From contig CAJMQD010000001.1 in the NCBI GenBank assembly GCA_905215425.1, positions 1 through 17,281 on the forward strand: DNA of 17,281 bases, read 5' to 3'. Position 1 is the first letter of the stretch; every line of letters starts with the position of its first letter. Shown one piece after another: positions 1-7,259 of the stretch. Position numbers and translations under genes: made by a program. A model generated the notes under the pieces. That model did no database searches and had not been told where the DNA came from. It saw nothing but the letters and a program-made list of their open reading frames with translations. Source of the DNA: an uncultured bacterium (GTDB lineage: Bacteria; Bacillota; Clostridia; Oscillospirales; Oscillospiraceae).

Positions 1-63
1 CTGGTGGTGGCGGACAACGTGGGCAAAAATGACGCCGCCGCCATGTACCGGGAGATCCTGTAA
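1..63 (+). CDS. C-terminal end of an unidentified protein (partial)
   Basis: An open frame enters from the left edge and gives 20 residues ending ...AAAMYREIL before a TAA stop at 61-63, directly followed by the apbE start codon. The abutting stop and start suggest the same transcript as apbE. The fragment is too short to assign to a family. In related organisms this position can hold Rnf or other redox genes, but nothing visible here supports that. Confidence 0.55.
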   Translation: MVVADNVGKNDAAAMYREIL

Positions 64-1116
64 ATGAAGCAGCGGCTGACGGCGCTGATTCTGCTGTGTG
101 CCCTGCTGACGGGCTGCGCGGCCGCGGGCAAAGGGGAGCAGCCCCTGACCGCCACGGTGCTGGCCATGGATACGGTGATGAACCTTACCCTCTATGGCAG
201 CGGTGAAGTGGGAGAGGAGCAGCTGCGGCAGGCCCTGAGCGGGGCGGAGGACACCCTGCGGCAGCTGGACGCTGCCCTGACCGCCCAGGGGGCGGAGGGG
301 GAGGCCGCCGCCCTGAATGCCGCAGACGGCGCCTGGACGGCGGTGCCCCAGTCCGGGGCGCTGCTGAAACAGACGCTGGAGCTGGCGGAGCTGACCGGCG
401 GAGCTTTGGACCCCACGGCCTACGCCGCGGTGAAGGCCTGGGGCTTTGCGGACGGGAACTACACTGTCCCCAACCGGGAGGAGCTGGACGCCCTGAAGGC
501 CGCCATCGACTACACCCGGGTGGAGGTCAGCCAGGATGGCGCTCAGGCCCGGCTGGCCCCGGGGCAGCAGTTGGACTTCGGCGCCACCGCCAAGGGCTAT
601 GCCGGCGATCTGCTGCGGCAGCAACTGGAGCAGGGGGGCATTACCTCTGCGCTGCTGGACCTGGGACAGAGCTCCATCGCCGCCGTGGGGAGCAAGCCGG
701 ACGGCTCCCCCTGGCGCATCGGCATCCAGGACCCCGCAGGCGACAGCGGGACATATCTGGGTGTGCTGGAGCTCAGCGGCCGCTCTATGGGCACCTCGGG
801 CAGCTACCAGAGGTATTTTGAGCAGGACGGTGTGCGCTACTGCCATATCATCGACCCGGCCACGGCCAGCCCGGCCCGCAGCGGTCTGGCGGGGGTGACG
901 GTGGTGGCCGACTCCTGCCTGCTGTGCGACGGTCTGTCCACCGCCCTGTTCGTTATGGGGCTGGAGGAGGGCGTCCGGTTCTGGCGGGAGAACAGCGGAC
1001 TGGAGTTCGACGTGATTTTCATTACGGATGCGGGAGAGATTTTTGTCACATCCGGTCTGAAGGACAGCTTTACGCTGGCCGATGGGGAGACACGGGAGGT
1101 GCAGGTGCTGGAATGA
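64..1116 (+). CDS. apbE: FAD:protein FMN transferase, ApbE family lipoprotein
   Basis: ApbE enzymes transfer FMN from FAD onto a Ser/Thr of extracytoplasmic redox proteins such as RnfG, NqrC and FMN-binding lipoproteins, using Mg2+. The 350-residue length is normal. Residues 1-18 form a lipoprotein signal ending in the lipobox L-T-G-C (Cys18), so the enzyme should sit on the outer face of the membrane. Family blocks seen in order: MDTVMNLTLYG, TGGALDPT, DFGATAKGYAGD, a DLGQS block where NLGG(N) is usual, MGTSGSYQRYF, HIIDPATASP and the C-terminal CDGLSTALFVMG. The start is supported by GGGAG at 50-54, 9 nt upstream. The stop overlaps the next start as ATGA. The flavinylation substrate is not in the window and may lie upstream. 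Confidence 0.95.
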   Translation: MKQRLTALILLCALLTGCAAAGKGEQPLTATVLAMDTVMNLTLYGSGEVGEEQLRQALSGAEDTLRQLDAALTAQGAEGEAAALNAADGAWTAVPQSGALLKQTLELAELTGGALDPTAYAAVKAWGFADGNYTVPNREELDALKAAIDYTRVEVSQDGAQARLAPGQQLDFGATAKGYAGDLLRQQLEQGGITSALLDLGQSSIAAVGSKPDGSPWRIGIQDPAGDSGTYLGVLELSGRSMGTSGSYQRYFEQDGVRYCHIIDPATASPARSGLAGVTVVADSCLLCDGLSTALFVMGLEEGVRFWRENSGLEFDVIFITDAGEIFVTSGLKDSFTLADGETREVQVLE

Positions 1117-1487
1117 GCCGAGAAGTAAAAGCGATCCTGGCGGCCCTTATTCTGATTCTGGCGGGCTCGGCGGCCTTCCTGCTGCTGCGGCCCAAAAGCG
1201 AGGGACATGTGGCCCGCATCTCTCTGGACGGCCAAGTGGTGGAGGAGATCGACCTGAGCCGGGTGGAGGCGCCCTACACCCTGACCATAGACGGCCCCGG
1301 GGGCTTTTCCAACACGATTACGGTGGAAAAAGGGCGCATCTGCGTGTCGAAGGCGGGCTGTCCCGACCAGATCTGTGTCCATCAGGGGTATATCTCCGAC
1401 GGGACCACCCCCATTGTATGTCTGCCCAACAGGCTGATCATCGAGATCACGGGAGGGGGGAGCGGTCTTGACGCAGCGGCGGGCTGA
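1113..1487 (+). CDS. NusG domain II-containing membrane-anchored protein
   Basis: This 124-residue protein has one N-terminal membrane segment (about residues 6-25) and an extracytoplasmic beta-rich domain. The signature VSKAGCPDQICVHQGYI (about residues 78-94) with a later Cys103 (IVCLPNRL) matches the stand-alone NusG domain II family of Firmicutes. Its molecular role is not established. It regularly sits beside ApbE and Gx transporter genes, so a role in extracytoplasmic redox or flavin chemistry is an inference. I chose ATG 1113 because it overlaps the apbE stop as ATGA and is followed at once by the membrane segment. The same frame is open upstream to 924, inside apbE, and that extension is rejected. 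GGGAGG at 1094-1099 lies 13 nt upstream, a slightly long spacing. Confidence 0.88.
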   Translation: MSREVKAILAALILILAGSAAFLLLRPKSEGHVARISLDGQVVEEIDLSRVEAPYTLTIDGPGGFSNTITVEKGRICVSKAGCPDQICVHQGYISDGTTPIVCLPNRLIIEITGGGSGLDAAAG

Positions 1488-2010
1488 CGGCTCACATCGG
1501 GTGGTGCGGCTGGCCCTGCTCACCGCCATCGCCCTGACCATCTTCATGGCGGAGGCCCAGCTGCCCCCGCTGGTGCCCATCCAGGGGGTCAAGCTGGGGC
1601 TGGCCAACATCGTCACGGTGTACGCCGTGTTCGTGCTGGGCCCGGGGGACGCCCTGATGATCCTGTCCGCCCGGGTATTTCTGGGGGCGGTGTTCTCCGG
1701 CCAGATGATGACCCTGCTGTACTCCGCCGGGGGCGGCCTGCTGGCCTGGGCGGTGATGGCGGGGCTGAGCCGTATCCTGACGGTGAAGCAGCTGTGGCTG
1801 GCCAGCCCCATGGCGGCGGTGTTCCACAATCTGGGACAGCTGCTGGTGGCGGCGGGGGTGATGAAGAGTTGGGCGGTAATGGCCTTTCTGCCCTGGCTGC
1901 TGGTCTCCGGGGTGTTCACCGGCCTGTTCACCGGCCTGTGCGCCCAGTTTTTGATCGCCCGGCTGGAACGGATTTCCCGGGGAAAGGACCCGGTAACAAA
2001 AGAGGATTAA
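1468..2010 (+). CDS. Gx transporter family / heptaprenyl diphosphate synthase component I-like membrane protein
   Basis: This is a hydrophobic protein of 180 residues with about five membrane helices. It has the family's features: an early helix (LALLTAIALTIFMAEAQLPP), the conserved G-V-K-L-G-L-A-N segment (about residues 40-47), an SARVFLGAVFSGQ block and a short basic tail. The family (Pfam Hpre_diP_synt_I) was named for a prenyl synthase subunit but looks like an ECF-transporter S component, so the substrate is uncertain. The start is TTG 1468, placed 7 nt after a GGGAGGGGGG ribosome site (1451-1460). The gene overlaps the NusG-domain gene by 20 bp, implying translational coupling. GTG 1501 is the alternative start but lacks a ribosome site. 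No prenyl transferase gene follows, which weakens a literal HepI role. Confidence 0.88.
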   Translation: MTQRRADGSHRVVRLALLTAIALTIFMAEAQLPPLVPIQGVKLGLANIVTVYAVFVLGPGDALMILSARVFLGAVFSGQMMTLLYSAGGGLLAWAVMAGLSRILTVKQLWLASPMAAVFHNLGQLLVAAGVMKSWAVMAFLPWLLVSGVFTGLFTGLCAQFLIARLERISRGKDPVTKED

Positions 2011-2024
2011 TGGTAACCTTGTCA

Positions 2025-2059
2025 GGGCGCGGCGTCCGGTGAAACCGGCCGCCGCGCCC
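2025..2059 (+). terminator. GC-rich hairpin, probable terminator of the apbE operon
   Basis: A 10-bp perfect stem (GGGCGCGGCG at 2025-2034 with CGCCGCGCCC at 2050-2059) continues, after one mismatch, into a CCGGT/ACCGG inner stem with a GAA loop. It starts 15 bp after the Gx transporter stop. The following sequence is GCGTTTGT, a poor T-tract, so termination may be incomplete. It also lies downstream of the convergent XRE gene, with no T-tract on that side. Confidence 0.55.
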
Positions 2060-2134
2060 GCGTTTGTCACAAAAAGTCGAAATACCGAAACAATATCTTG
2101 ATGCCGCCGCCCATATCTTTGCGCTGCCTGAAGG

Positions 2135-2890
2135 TCACTGCTCCCACAGGGACTTCCAGTTGTATTGGTTGGGACTGATGGCGTCGACGGTGAACAGGGG
2201 CTGGGTGTAGCCGCCCCCCTTGCCGTCGTCAAAGACGGCGGACAGGGTGATGGGAGTGCTCCAGACATAGATGTTGTCCAGCCCCCGGTGCCAGATGGAG
2301 CCCCCCTGAAGCTGCATCTCCTCCGCCCGGACGTTCCCCTCCTGATCCGCCGCCTGAAGGGTGACCTTCAGGTCGGGCACCATCTGGGCGGCGGTGAGAG
2401 TGACAGCCAGAGTGCAGGCGGTCTCTGCGCTGTCCCAGTTGATGCAGCGGAACTCCGCCGCTGCCACCAGCGGGGCGTTGGGGTCCAGAGCGGTGATCAC
2501 CGCCCCCTGCTGCTCCAGCCGGGTCAGGCGCTGATCGGCCTGCCGCAGCTGGGCGGCAGTAAATCCGGTCAGGATCAGGCACAGACACAGCAGCACGGCC
2601 AGCAGGGCGTTCCAGCGGCTGCTTTTCACCGGGGCGATGACGATCCGGGGGGCGGCCTGCTCTGCCTCCGGCGTTTCCGTCCCCCCGCCGGGGGCTTCCA
2701 CCCCCAGCAGGTCGTTGAGGGTGACGGAGAACAGGCGGCTCATGGCGATGAGCTTATCCACGTCGGGCACCGCCCCGTCCATCTCCCACCGGGACACCGC
2801 CTGCCGGGACACGCCCAGCCGGGTGCCCAGTTCTTCCTGAGAGAGATTCTGCTGTTTGCGCAGCTCTTGAATTCGTTGTCCTAAAGTCAT
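2135..2890 (-). CDS. XRE-family regulator with a membrane anchor and C-terminal extracytoplasmic domain
   Basis: Residues 2-63 are a Cro/C1-type helix-turn-helix (LGQRIQELRKQQNLSQEELG, then VSRQAVSRWE). A Pro/Glu/Gly-rich linker (about 64-90) leads to one membrane helix (about 93-115, NALLAVLLCLCLILTGF). A short coiled-coil-like stretch (about 116-128) and a roughly 120-residue domain without recognisable family follow. The DNA-binding end is predicted cytoplasmic and the tail outside, so it may sense an external or membrane signal. The start is ATG 2888-2890 with AGGAGG at 2898-2903, 7 nt upstream. The frame stays open to 2983, but that extension crosses the promoter and terminator and is rejected. 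The target is unknown. The amylase gene lies upstream and the Gx transporter is convergent. Confidence 0.85.
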   Translation of the reverse strand: MTLGQRIQELRKQQNLSQEELGTRLGVSRQAVSRWEMDGAVPDVDKLIAMSRLFSVTLNDLLGVEAPGGGTETPEAEQAAPRIVIAPVKSSRWNALLAVLLCLCLILTGFTAAQLRQADQRLTRLEQQGAVITALDPNAPLVAAAEFRCINWDSAETACTLAVTLTAAQMVPDLKVTLQAADQEGNVRAEEMQLQGGSIWHRGLDNIYVWSTPITLSAVFDDGKGGGYTQPLFTVDAISPNQYNWKSLWEQ

Positions 2891-2929
2891 GGGGAATCCT
2901 CCTGTTGCAGCTGTGATTTTCTTGCCCCC

Positions 2930-2958
2930 AGCATAGCAAAAATGGACGCCTGTGTCTA
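2930..2958 (-). promoter_or_regulatory. Candidate sigma-A promoter of the XRE regulator
   Basis: On the minus strand, TAGACA (2958-2953, 5 of 6 to the -35 consensus) and TATGCT (2935-2930, 4 of 6 to the -10) are separated by exactly 17 bp. The predicted transcript starts about 25-30 nt upstream of the AGGAGG site. The -35 box lies in the loop and right edge of the amylase terminator hairpin. Confidence 0.5.
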
Positions 2959-2969
2959 CCAGGCGCCCA
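2938..2969 (-). terminator. Intrinsic terminator of the amylase gene
   Basis: Read on the minus strand, TGGGCGCCTG (2969-2960) pairs with CAGGCGTCCA (2952-2943) through 10 positions including one G-T wobble. The loop is 7 nt and TTTTT (2942-2938) follows. The hairpin begins 11 bp after the amylase stop codon. The plus strand also has TTCCTTTTT after the stem, so it could act weakly in both directions. Confidence 0.85.
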
Positions 2970-2979
2970 TTCCTTTTTG

Positions 2980-4860
2980 TCAATCAGCGGTTGCACCCAT
3001 TGGGGCGCAAGGGGTTTCAGACCTTAAAAGCACGGCCGCGGAGCGGGGCGGCAGGGTGAGGGCATAGCCCTCCTCCCGGGGCTCCACGGTGCAGTCCCCC
3101 AGCAGAGGGGTCGCGGGGAAGTCCAGCAGGCAGGTCTGCGGCTGCTCCCCGGCGTTGCAGGCGCACAGGACGGTCTCCTGTCCGTCCCGGCGGGAGAACG
3201 CCAGCAGATCTCCGGAATCGAACAGATATTCGATGCTTCCAATTTGTAGCGCCTGATGCTCCCGTCGCAGCCGGCCCAGGGCGGCGTACCAGTCCAGCAG
3301 CTCTTTGTCCTCCTGCCCCCAGGGGTAGGTGCGGCGGTTGAAGGGGTCCTCGAAGCCCTCCATGCCCGCCTCGTCCCCGTAGTACACCGTAGGGGAGCCG
3401 GGGAAGCAGAACAGCAGGGCGGAGCCCACCTTTAATCGCTCCACACCCCGGCGACGCTGCTCCCCGTTCAGGCGGAAATCCGCCCGCCACTGGCGGGACT
3501 GGTCTGTGCAGGGGGAGCCCAGGGCCAGCAAGGTGAGGGCCCGGGGGGTATCGTGGGTGCCCAGGGAGTTCATGGCGGAGAAAAAGGCGGAGGGGGGATA
3601 GTTCTCCCGCAGAGTCTCCATGGCGGCCACAAACTGCTCCGCCCCCTGGCCCAGCAGGAAATTCAGGGCGGCGGTGCGGAAGGGGTAGTTCATCAGGCCG
3701 TCACAGTGCCCCCCCAGAATGTGCTTGCGGCGCACGCCGTAGGCGATTTTGGTGGAGCCGTCCTCCCACACCTCGCCGATGACCACGGCGGAGGACTTTT
3801 CCGTCCGGGCGGCCCGGTGGATGCCCGCCACAAAGTCGTCGGGCACCTCGTCGGCCACGTCCAGCCGCCAGCCGTCGGCCCCCGCCCGCAGCCACCGGCG
3901 GATGACGGAGTCCCCATCCCCGAACACGAACCGGCGGTAGCCGGGGTCGTGGGCGTTGAAGGCGGGCAGGGTGCGGATGCCCCACCAGCTGTCGTACCGG
4001 TCGGGCCAGTGGGTAAAGCGGAACCAGCTGCGGTAGGGGGAGTTGGGGTCACGGCTGGCCCCGCCGGGGCCGTAGAAGCCGTCGCCGTTGAAGTAGCGGC
4101 TGACAAAGCCCGCATGGTTGAACACCCCGTCCAGCATCACCCGGATGCCCCGGCGGTGGGCCTGTTCGCACAGCCGTCGGAAGTCCTGCTCGGTGCCCAG
4201 CATGGGGTCGATGTTCCCGTAATCGGCGGTGCCGTAGCGGTGGTTCTCCGCGGCCTCGAAGATGGGATTGAAATAGATGGTGTCCACGCCCAGCTCTTTC
4301 AGGTAGTCCAGCTTCTCCATTATTCCGGCCAGATCGCCGCCGAAGAAGTCCCGGTTGCGGATCTGCCCCTGCTCGTCGGGCTGCCACTGGGGACAGTCCG
4401 CCCAATTTTCGTGGACGGTGCGCCCCCCCACCATGCCCGTGGGGTCGGGAATATGGGAGCGGCAGAAGCGGTCGGGGAAGATCTGATAGGTCACTCCCCG
4501 GCCGAACCAGGCGGGCACGGTCTCGGAATCGTCATAGACCGTCAGCTGATAGGGGCCAAGCTCCAGCGGGTCGGCGTTAAAACGCTCCGCCCGGAAGGAG
4601 TACCACACCAGCCCCGGCCCGCCGGCGGGCAGAGCGGCGGCGTACAGGTCCCGGCCCTCCTCCAGCCCAGACCACTCCATAGGCAGGGTGAGGGTGCGGT
4701 CTCCGTCCATCTCGTACCGGGCGGTGAGGGTACAGCGGGACACTCCCTCGGCCCGCCGGGGCCGCAGGGTCAGCCGAACCTGGGTGCCCTTGGGGACAGC
4801 GCCATAGGGGGATTTACACCGGCTGTCCCGGGAGTGGAAGATATCTTGTGTCCCTGACAT
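2980..4860 (-). CDS. GH13 alpha-amylase family enzyme (neopullulanase / cyclomaltodextrinase type), cytoplasmic
   Basis: This 626-residue protein has an N-terminal CBM34-like beta domain (about 1-115), a GH13 (beta/alpha)8 catalytic domain (about 120-530) and a C-terminal beta domain. All four GH13 motifs are intact: DGVFNH (244-249), GWRLDVADE (330-338, nucleophile Asp334), GEVWED (362-367, acid/base Glu363) and NSLGTHDTPR (431-440, Asp437). The insert-type N-domain and the YQIFPDRF segment (125-132) are typical of enzymes that cut maltodextrins, cyclodextrins or pullulan. No signal peptide is seen, so it probably degrades imported oligosaccharides. Exact specificity cannot be read from sequence. 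The start ATG 4858-4860 has AGGAGG (4868-4873) 7 nt upstream. The 195 bp up to hemZ are mostly a MITE-like insertion, so it may once have been directly cotranscribed with hemZ. Confidence 0.93.
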   Translation of the reverse strand: MSGTQDIFHSRDSRCKSPYGAVPKGTQVRLTLRPRRAEGVSRCTLTARYEMDGDRTLTLPMEWSGLEEGRDLYAAALPAGGPGLVWYSFRAERFNADPLELGPYQLTVYDDSETVPAWFGRGVTYQIFPDRFCRSHIPDPTGMVGGRTVHENWADCPQWQPDEQGQIRNRDFFGGDLAGIMEKLDYLKELGVDTIYFNPIFEAAENHRYGTADYGNIDPMLGTEQDFRRLCEQAHRRGIRVMLDGVFNHAGFVSRYFNGDGFYGPGGASRDPNSPYRSWFRFTHWPDRYDSWWGIRTLPAFNAHDPGYRRFVFGDGDSVIRRWLRAGADGWRLDVADEVPDDFVAGIHRAARTEKSSAVVIGEVWEDGSTKIAYGVRRKHILGGHCDGLMNYPFRTAALNFLLGQGAEQFVAAMETLRENYPPSAFFSAMNSLGTHDTPRALTLLALGSPCTDQSRQWRADFRLNGEQRRRGVERLKVGSALLFCFPGSPTVYYGDEAGMEGFEDPFNRRTYPWGQEDKELLDWYAALGRLRREHQALQIGSIEYLFDSGDLLAFSRRDGQETVLCACNAGEQPQTCLLDFPATPLLGDCTVEPREEGYALTLPPRSAAVLLRSETPCAPMGATAD

Positions 4861-4870
4861 GGGAGCACCT

Positions 4871-5041
4871 CCTGCCGTGGCAATGTCATTCAGTTAAGAG
4901 AAACCTGTCATTCCGAGGCAGTGACCGATGTCACTGCCGTGGGAATCCGTATTCAAAACGTCAGAGAAAACGGATTGCCGCGCCAGTCTGCGGACTGGCG
5001 CGCAATGACAAAGCCCTTAACTGAATGGCATTGCCTGCCGT
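4871..5041. mobile_element. MITE-like palindromic element with flanking direct repeat
   Basis: Two 20-nt inverted termini (4879-4898 and 5016-5035, one mismatch; inner ends CAGTTAAG / CTTAACTG) enclose 117 bp without a gene. Inside are nested dyads: TGTCATT (4906-4912) with AATGACA (5004-5010), AATCCG (4944-4949) with CGGATT (4971-4976), a hairpin GGCAGTGAC-CGAT-GTCACTGCC (4917-4938) and a 10-bp hairpin with TGCG loop (4979-5002). The element is flanked by the direct repeat CCTGCCGT (4871-4878 and 5034-5041), whose right copy shares CC with the terminus, giving a 6-8 bp target duplication. No transposase is present, so mobility would need one in trans. The TGTCATTCCGAGG and GGATTGCCGCG motifs resemble dispersed repeats I recall from gut Clostridia. 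Confidence 0.7.
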
Positions 5042-5055
5042 AGTTTGCGCGGGGC

Positions 5056-6528
5056 TTATCCCCGGTAGAAGTCCAGAATGTCCTCTTTCTGGGATAGGAC
5101 TTTGGGGTAAAGCTCCATATAGTCGTGGGGATACTTGGGATTGGGCAGACGGAGGATGCGGCCGCTTTTGGGGTCCACCAGCTTGGTCACGCCGCCGCCT
5201 CCGGCGGAAATAACGCTCTGCAGCTCCTCCATCATCACGATGTTATAGACGCTCTCCTTCCCCGGCAGGGCCCAGCCCACGTTTTCCAGGGCGCCGGACA
5301 TATACTTCTGCCGGTACAGGTAGTAGGGAGCGTAGCCCGACCCCCGCAGGGTGTCCAGGGAGTAGTCCAGCATCTGGGCCACCTCGTCCCCCGGGGGCAG
5401 GGTGCCGCCCTGGTCCCGGGTCATCAGGGCGGAGCCCTTCTTCAGGGCCAGCGTGTGAACGGTGATGTTCTCCGCCCCCCACTCCAACATCCCGTCCAGA
5501 GAGCGGCGGAAGCCCTCCTCGCTGTCCCGGGGCAGACCGGCGATCAGGTCGGCGTTGATGCAGTCGAAGCCCACGGCCCGGGCCATGGCAAAGGCGTCGA
5601 AAATAGCGCCGGCGTCGTGCTTGCGGCCGATGGCGGCCAGCACATGATCCTCCAGCGTCTGGGGGTTGATGGAGATGCGGCCGATTCCGTGGCGGGCCAG
5701 CACGTTCAGCTTATCCATGGTGATGGTGTCCGGCCGTCCGGCTTCCACCGTGTATTCGATGCAGCGGTCCAGGGGGAGAACTTGCTCCGCCCGGGTGAGG
5801 ACCTGGTCCAGGTGCTCCGCGCTCAGGGTGGTGGGGGTGCCGCCGCCCATGTAGAGGGAGTGAATGGTCAGCCCGGCTTTGGACAGGGCCTGGCCGGTGG
5901 CGTCCAGCTCTCCCAGCAGGGCCTCCACATAGGAGGGGACCAGCTTCAGCGCCTTGTGAACATCGGCGGATACAAAAGAGCAGTAGGCGCACCGGGTGGG
6001 ACAGAAGGGGATGCCGATATAGAGGGACACCTGGTCGTCCCGCAGATCTTTGCTGACGGCCAGACTGGCCTTGGCGCAGTCCATAGCCAGATCGGTCCGG
6101 CGGGGGGAGATGTAGTAGTCCCGAATGAGGGTGTCTCGCACCTGCTCCTCCCGCTGACCGGCCTTGAGGAAGCGGGTGGGCAGCTTGACCGGGCGCACTC
6201 CGGTGAGCATCCCCCAGGGGGGATCTCGGTCCAGAACTTGCCGCGCGGCCAGGAAAAAGCACCGGCCGATGGCCCGGCGGCGGATGCCCTCCCGCTGAAA
6301 GTCGTCCCCGGACAGGGGGGCGTCTAAGGCCTGGCGGGCGGTTTTGCCCCCGCGGCACAGGGCGACCTGAGCCTGACAGCGGTCGGCAGTTTCGTGCAAA
6401 GTGACCTCGGCCCAGTTGTCCTCGCCGGGCTGGATCGGGCTGTATACCGGCTTCTCACCGGGGAACAGGCTGAGCATACTCTGCTCCACCGCGTATTTTT
6501 CATCATGGCCGTGAAAACTCAGCTTCAT
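5056..6528 (-). CDS. hemZ: HemZ-type coproporphyrinogen III dehydrogenase-like radical SAM protein
   Basis: This 490-residue protein has an N-terminal HemZ-specific region (about 1-165) followed by a radical SAM barrel with CPTRCAYC (Cys176, Cys180, Cys183) binding the 4Fe-4S cluster. GGGTPT (228-233) for SAM binding follows, then NINPQTL-like and GLP(R/G)DS blocks of the HemN/HemW/HemZ superfamily. Proven relatives act oxygen-independently on coproporphyrinogen III or handle heme. No other heme gene is in the window, so the substrate is uncertain. I chose ATG 6526-6528 because MKLSFHG begins the conserved region and an AAAGGA-type site lies 9 nt upstream. The open frame up to 6588 is rejected since it crosses an intergenic hairpin. 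Position after dtd and the MBL gene matches the conserved Firmicutes block. Confidence 0.9.
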   Translation of the reverse strand: MKLSFHGHDEKYAVEQSMLSLFPGEKPVYSPIQPGEDNWAEVTLHETADRCQAQVALCRGGKTARQALDAPLSGDDFQREGIRRRAIGRCFFLAARQVLDRDPPWGMLTGVRPVKLPTRFLKAGQREEQVRDTLIRDYYISPRRTDLAMDCAKASLAVSKDLRDDQVSLYIGIPFCPTRCAYCSFVSADVHKALKLVPSYVEALLGELDATGQALSKAGLTIHSLYMGGGTPTTLSAEHLDQVLTRAEQVLPLDRCIEYTVEAGRPDTITMDKLNVLARHGIGRISINPQTLEDHVLAAIGRKHDAGAIFDAFAMARAVGFDCINADLIAGLPRDSEEGFRRSLDGMLEWGAENITVHTLALKKGSALMTRDQGGTLPPGDEVAQMLDYSLDTLRGSGYAPYYLYRQKYMSGALENVGWALPGKESVYNIVMMEELQSVISAGGGGVTKLVDPKSGRILRLPNPKYPHDYMELYPKVLSQKEDILDFYRG

Positions 6529-6556
6529 AGAAGTCCGTCCTTTTGTGGGGATGTTT

Positions 6557-6591
6557 TTTGTGCTCCCACCCACAGGGGACGGGAGCACAAA
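6557..6591. repeat. Perfect inverted repeat between the MBL gene and hemZ
   Basis: TTTGTGCTCCC (6557-6567) and GGGAGCACAAA (6581-6591) form an 11-bp perfect stem with a 13-nt loop. The U-tract precedes the stem rather than following it on the plus strand, and the minus strand has A residues after it. It is therefore not a standard terminator in either direction. It may stabilise or process the polycistronic message between the two genes. Confidence 0.6.
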
Positions 6592-6609
6592 CGGGGTTGG
6601 TGCGGGGAA

Positions 6610-7227
6610 TCAGTTCTGGCGCAGCGCTTCCCGCAGGAAGGGGTTGAACTGGCGCTCGCGCTCCAGGGTGGAGGTCACATCGTGGCCGGGGCACACGTGG
6701 TAGTCCCCCTCCAGCTTGCCCAGCCGGGCCAGGGAGGACATGATCTCCTCGTAGCTGCCTCCCGCCAGATCGGTGCGGCCGCAGGAGCCGGCAAACAGGG
6801 TGTCGCCGGTGAACAGCACATCGCCCACCAGCAGAGTGACGCTGCCCTTGGAGTGCCCCGGGGTGTACATGACGTGGATGGTGAGACTGCCCAGGGTAAG
6901 GGTGTCCCCTTCGTCATAGAAATGCAGCTCCTTCACTGCGCCGGACAGGGGGAACAGGCGGCTGCCCGCCCCGTTGGCGTCGGCGGCGTGGATATAAATT
7001 TTGGCGTCGGGCAGGGCGGCGTGCAGGGCGGGTACGGCGGTGGTGTGGTCGTAGTGGCCGTGGGTCAGCAGGATGTACTCCACCGCGACCTGATCGGCCT
7101 TGATTTGGGCCAGGATACGGTCTGCCTCCTCGCCGGGGTCGATGACAGCGGCCTTGCCGGTCTCCTCATCCTCCAGCAGATAGCAGTTGGTGCCGATGGG
7201 GCCCACTTGCATCAGTTTTACTTTCAT
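6610..7227 (-). CDS. MBL-fold hydrolase, glyoxalase II-like (YqgX/GloC type)
   Basis: This 205-residue metallo-beta-lactamase fold enzyme has a complete di-metal site: THGHYDH (His56, His58, Asp60, His61), TPGHSKGS (His125), GDTLF (Asp142) and CPGHD (His182). The compact length and the GSCGRTDLAGG segment match the short glyoxalase II-like family of Firmicutes that hydrolyses hydroxyacyl thioesters. The lengthy substrate-binding C-terminus of classic glyoxalase II is missing, so the physiological thiol is uncertain. The start ATG 7225-7227 has GGAG 9 nt upstream. It lies 32 bp after dtd and is probably cotranscribed with dtd and hemZ. Confidence 0.92.
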   Translation of the reverse strand: MKVKLMQVGPIGTNCYLLEDEETGKAAVIDPGEEADRILAQIKADQVAVEYILLTHGHYDHTTAVPALHAALPDAKIYIHAADANGAGSRLFPLSGAVKELHFYDEGDTLTLGSLTIHVMYTPGHSKGSVTLLVGDVLFTGDTLFAGSCGRTDLAGGSYEEIMSSLARLGKLEGDYHVCPGHDVTSTLERERQFNPFLREALRQN

Positions 7228-7259
7228 AGTGCGTCACTCCTTCTGTGTCCGGATAACTG

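Noticed and set aside
2891..2983. N-terminal extension of the XRE protein to 2983
   Set aside because: It crosses the amylase terminator and a candidate promoter, and AGGAGG sits just before ATG 2890.
3553..4857. 434-codon plus-strand open frame opposite the amylase
   Set aside because: It mirrors the GH13 gene, whose motifs are complete. The antisense product is rich in Gly, Val, His and Gln, as expected from complementing GC-rich codons, and has no family match I recognise.
4879..5035. Promoter for the amylase inside the MITE-like element
   Set aside because: The best minus-strand pair (TTGAAT with TGACAT at 17 bp) matches the -10 consensus at only three positions, too weak to report.
6529..6588. 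N-terminal extension of HemZ to 6588
   Set aside because: The extension is encoded by an intergenic perfect inverted repeat and lacks the family's N-terminal sequence. MKLSFHG has its own ribosome site.
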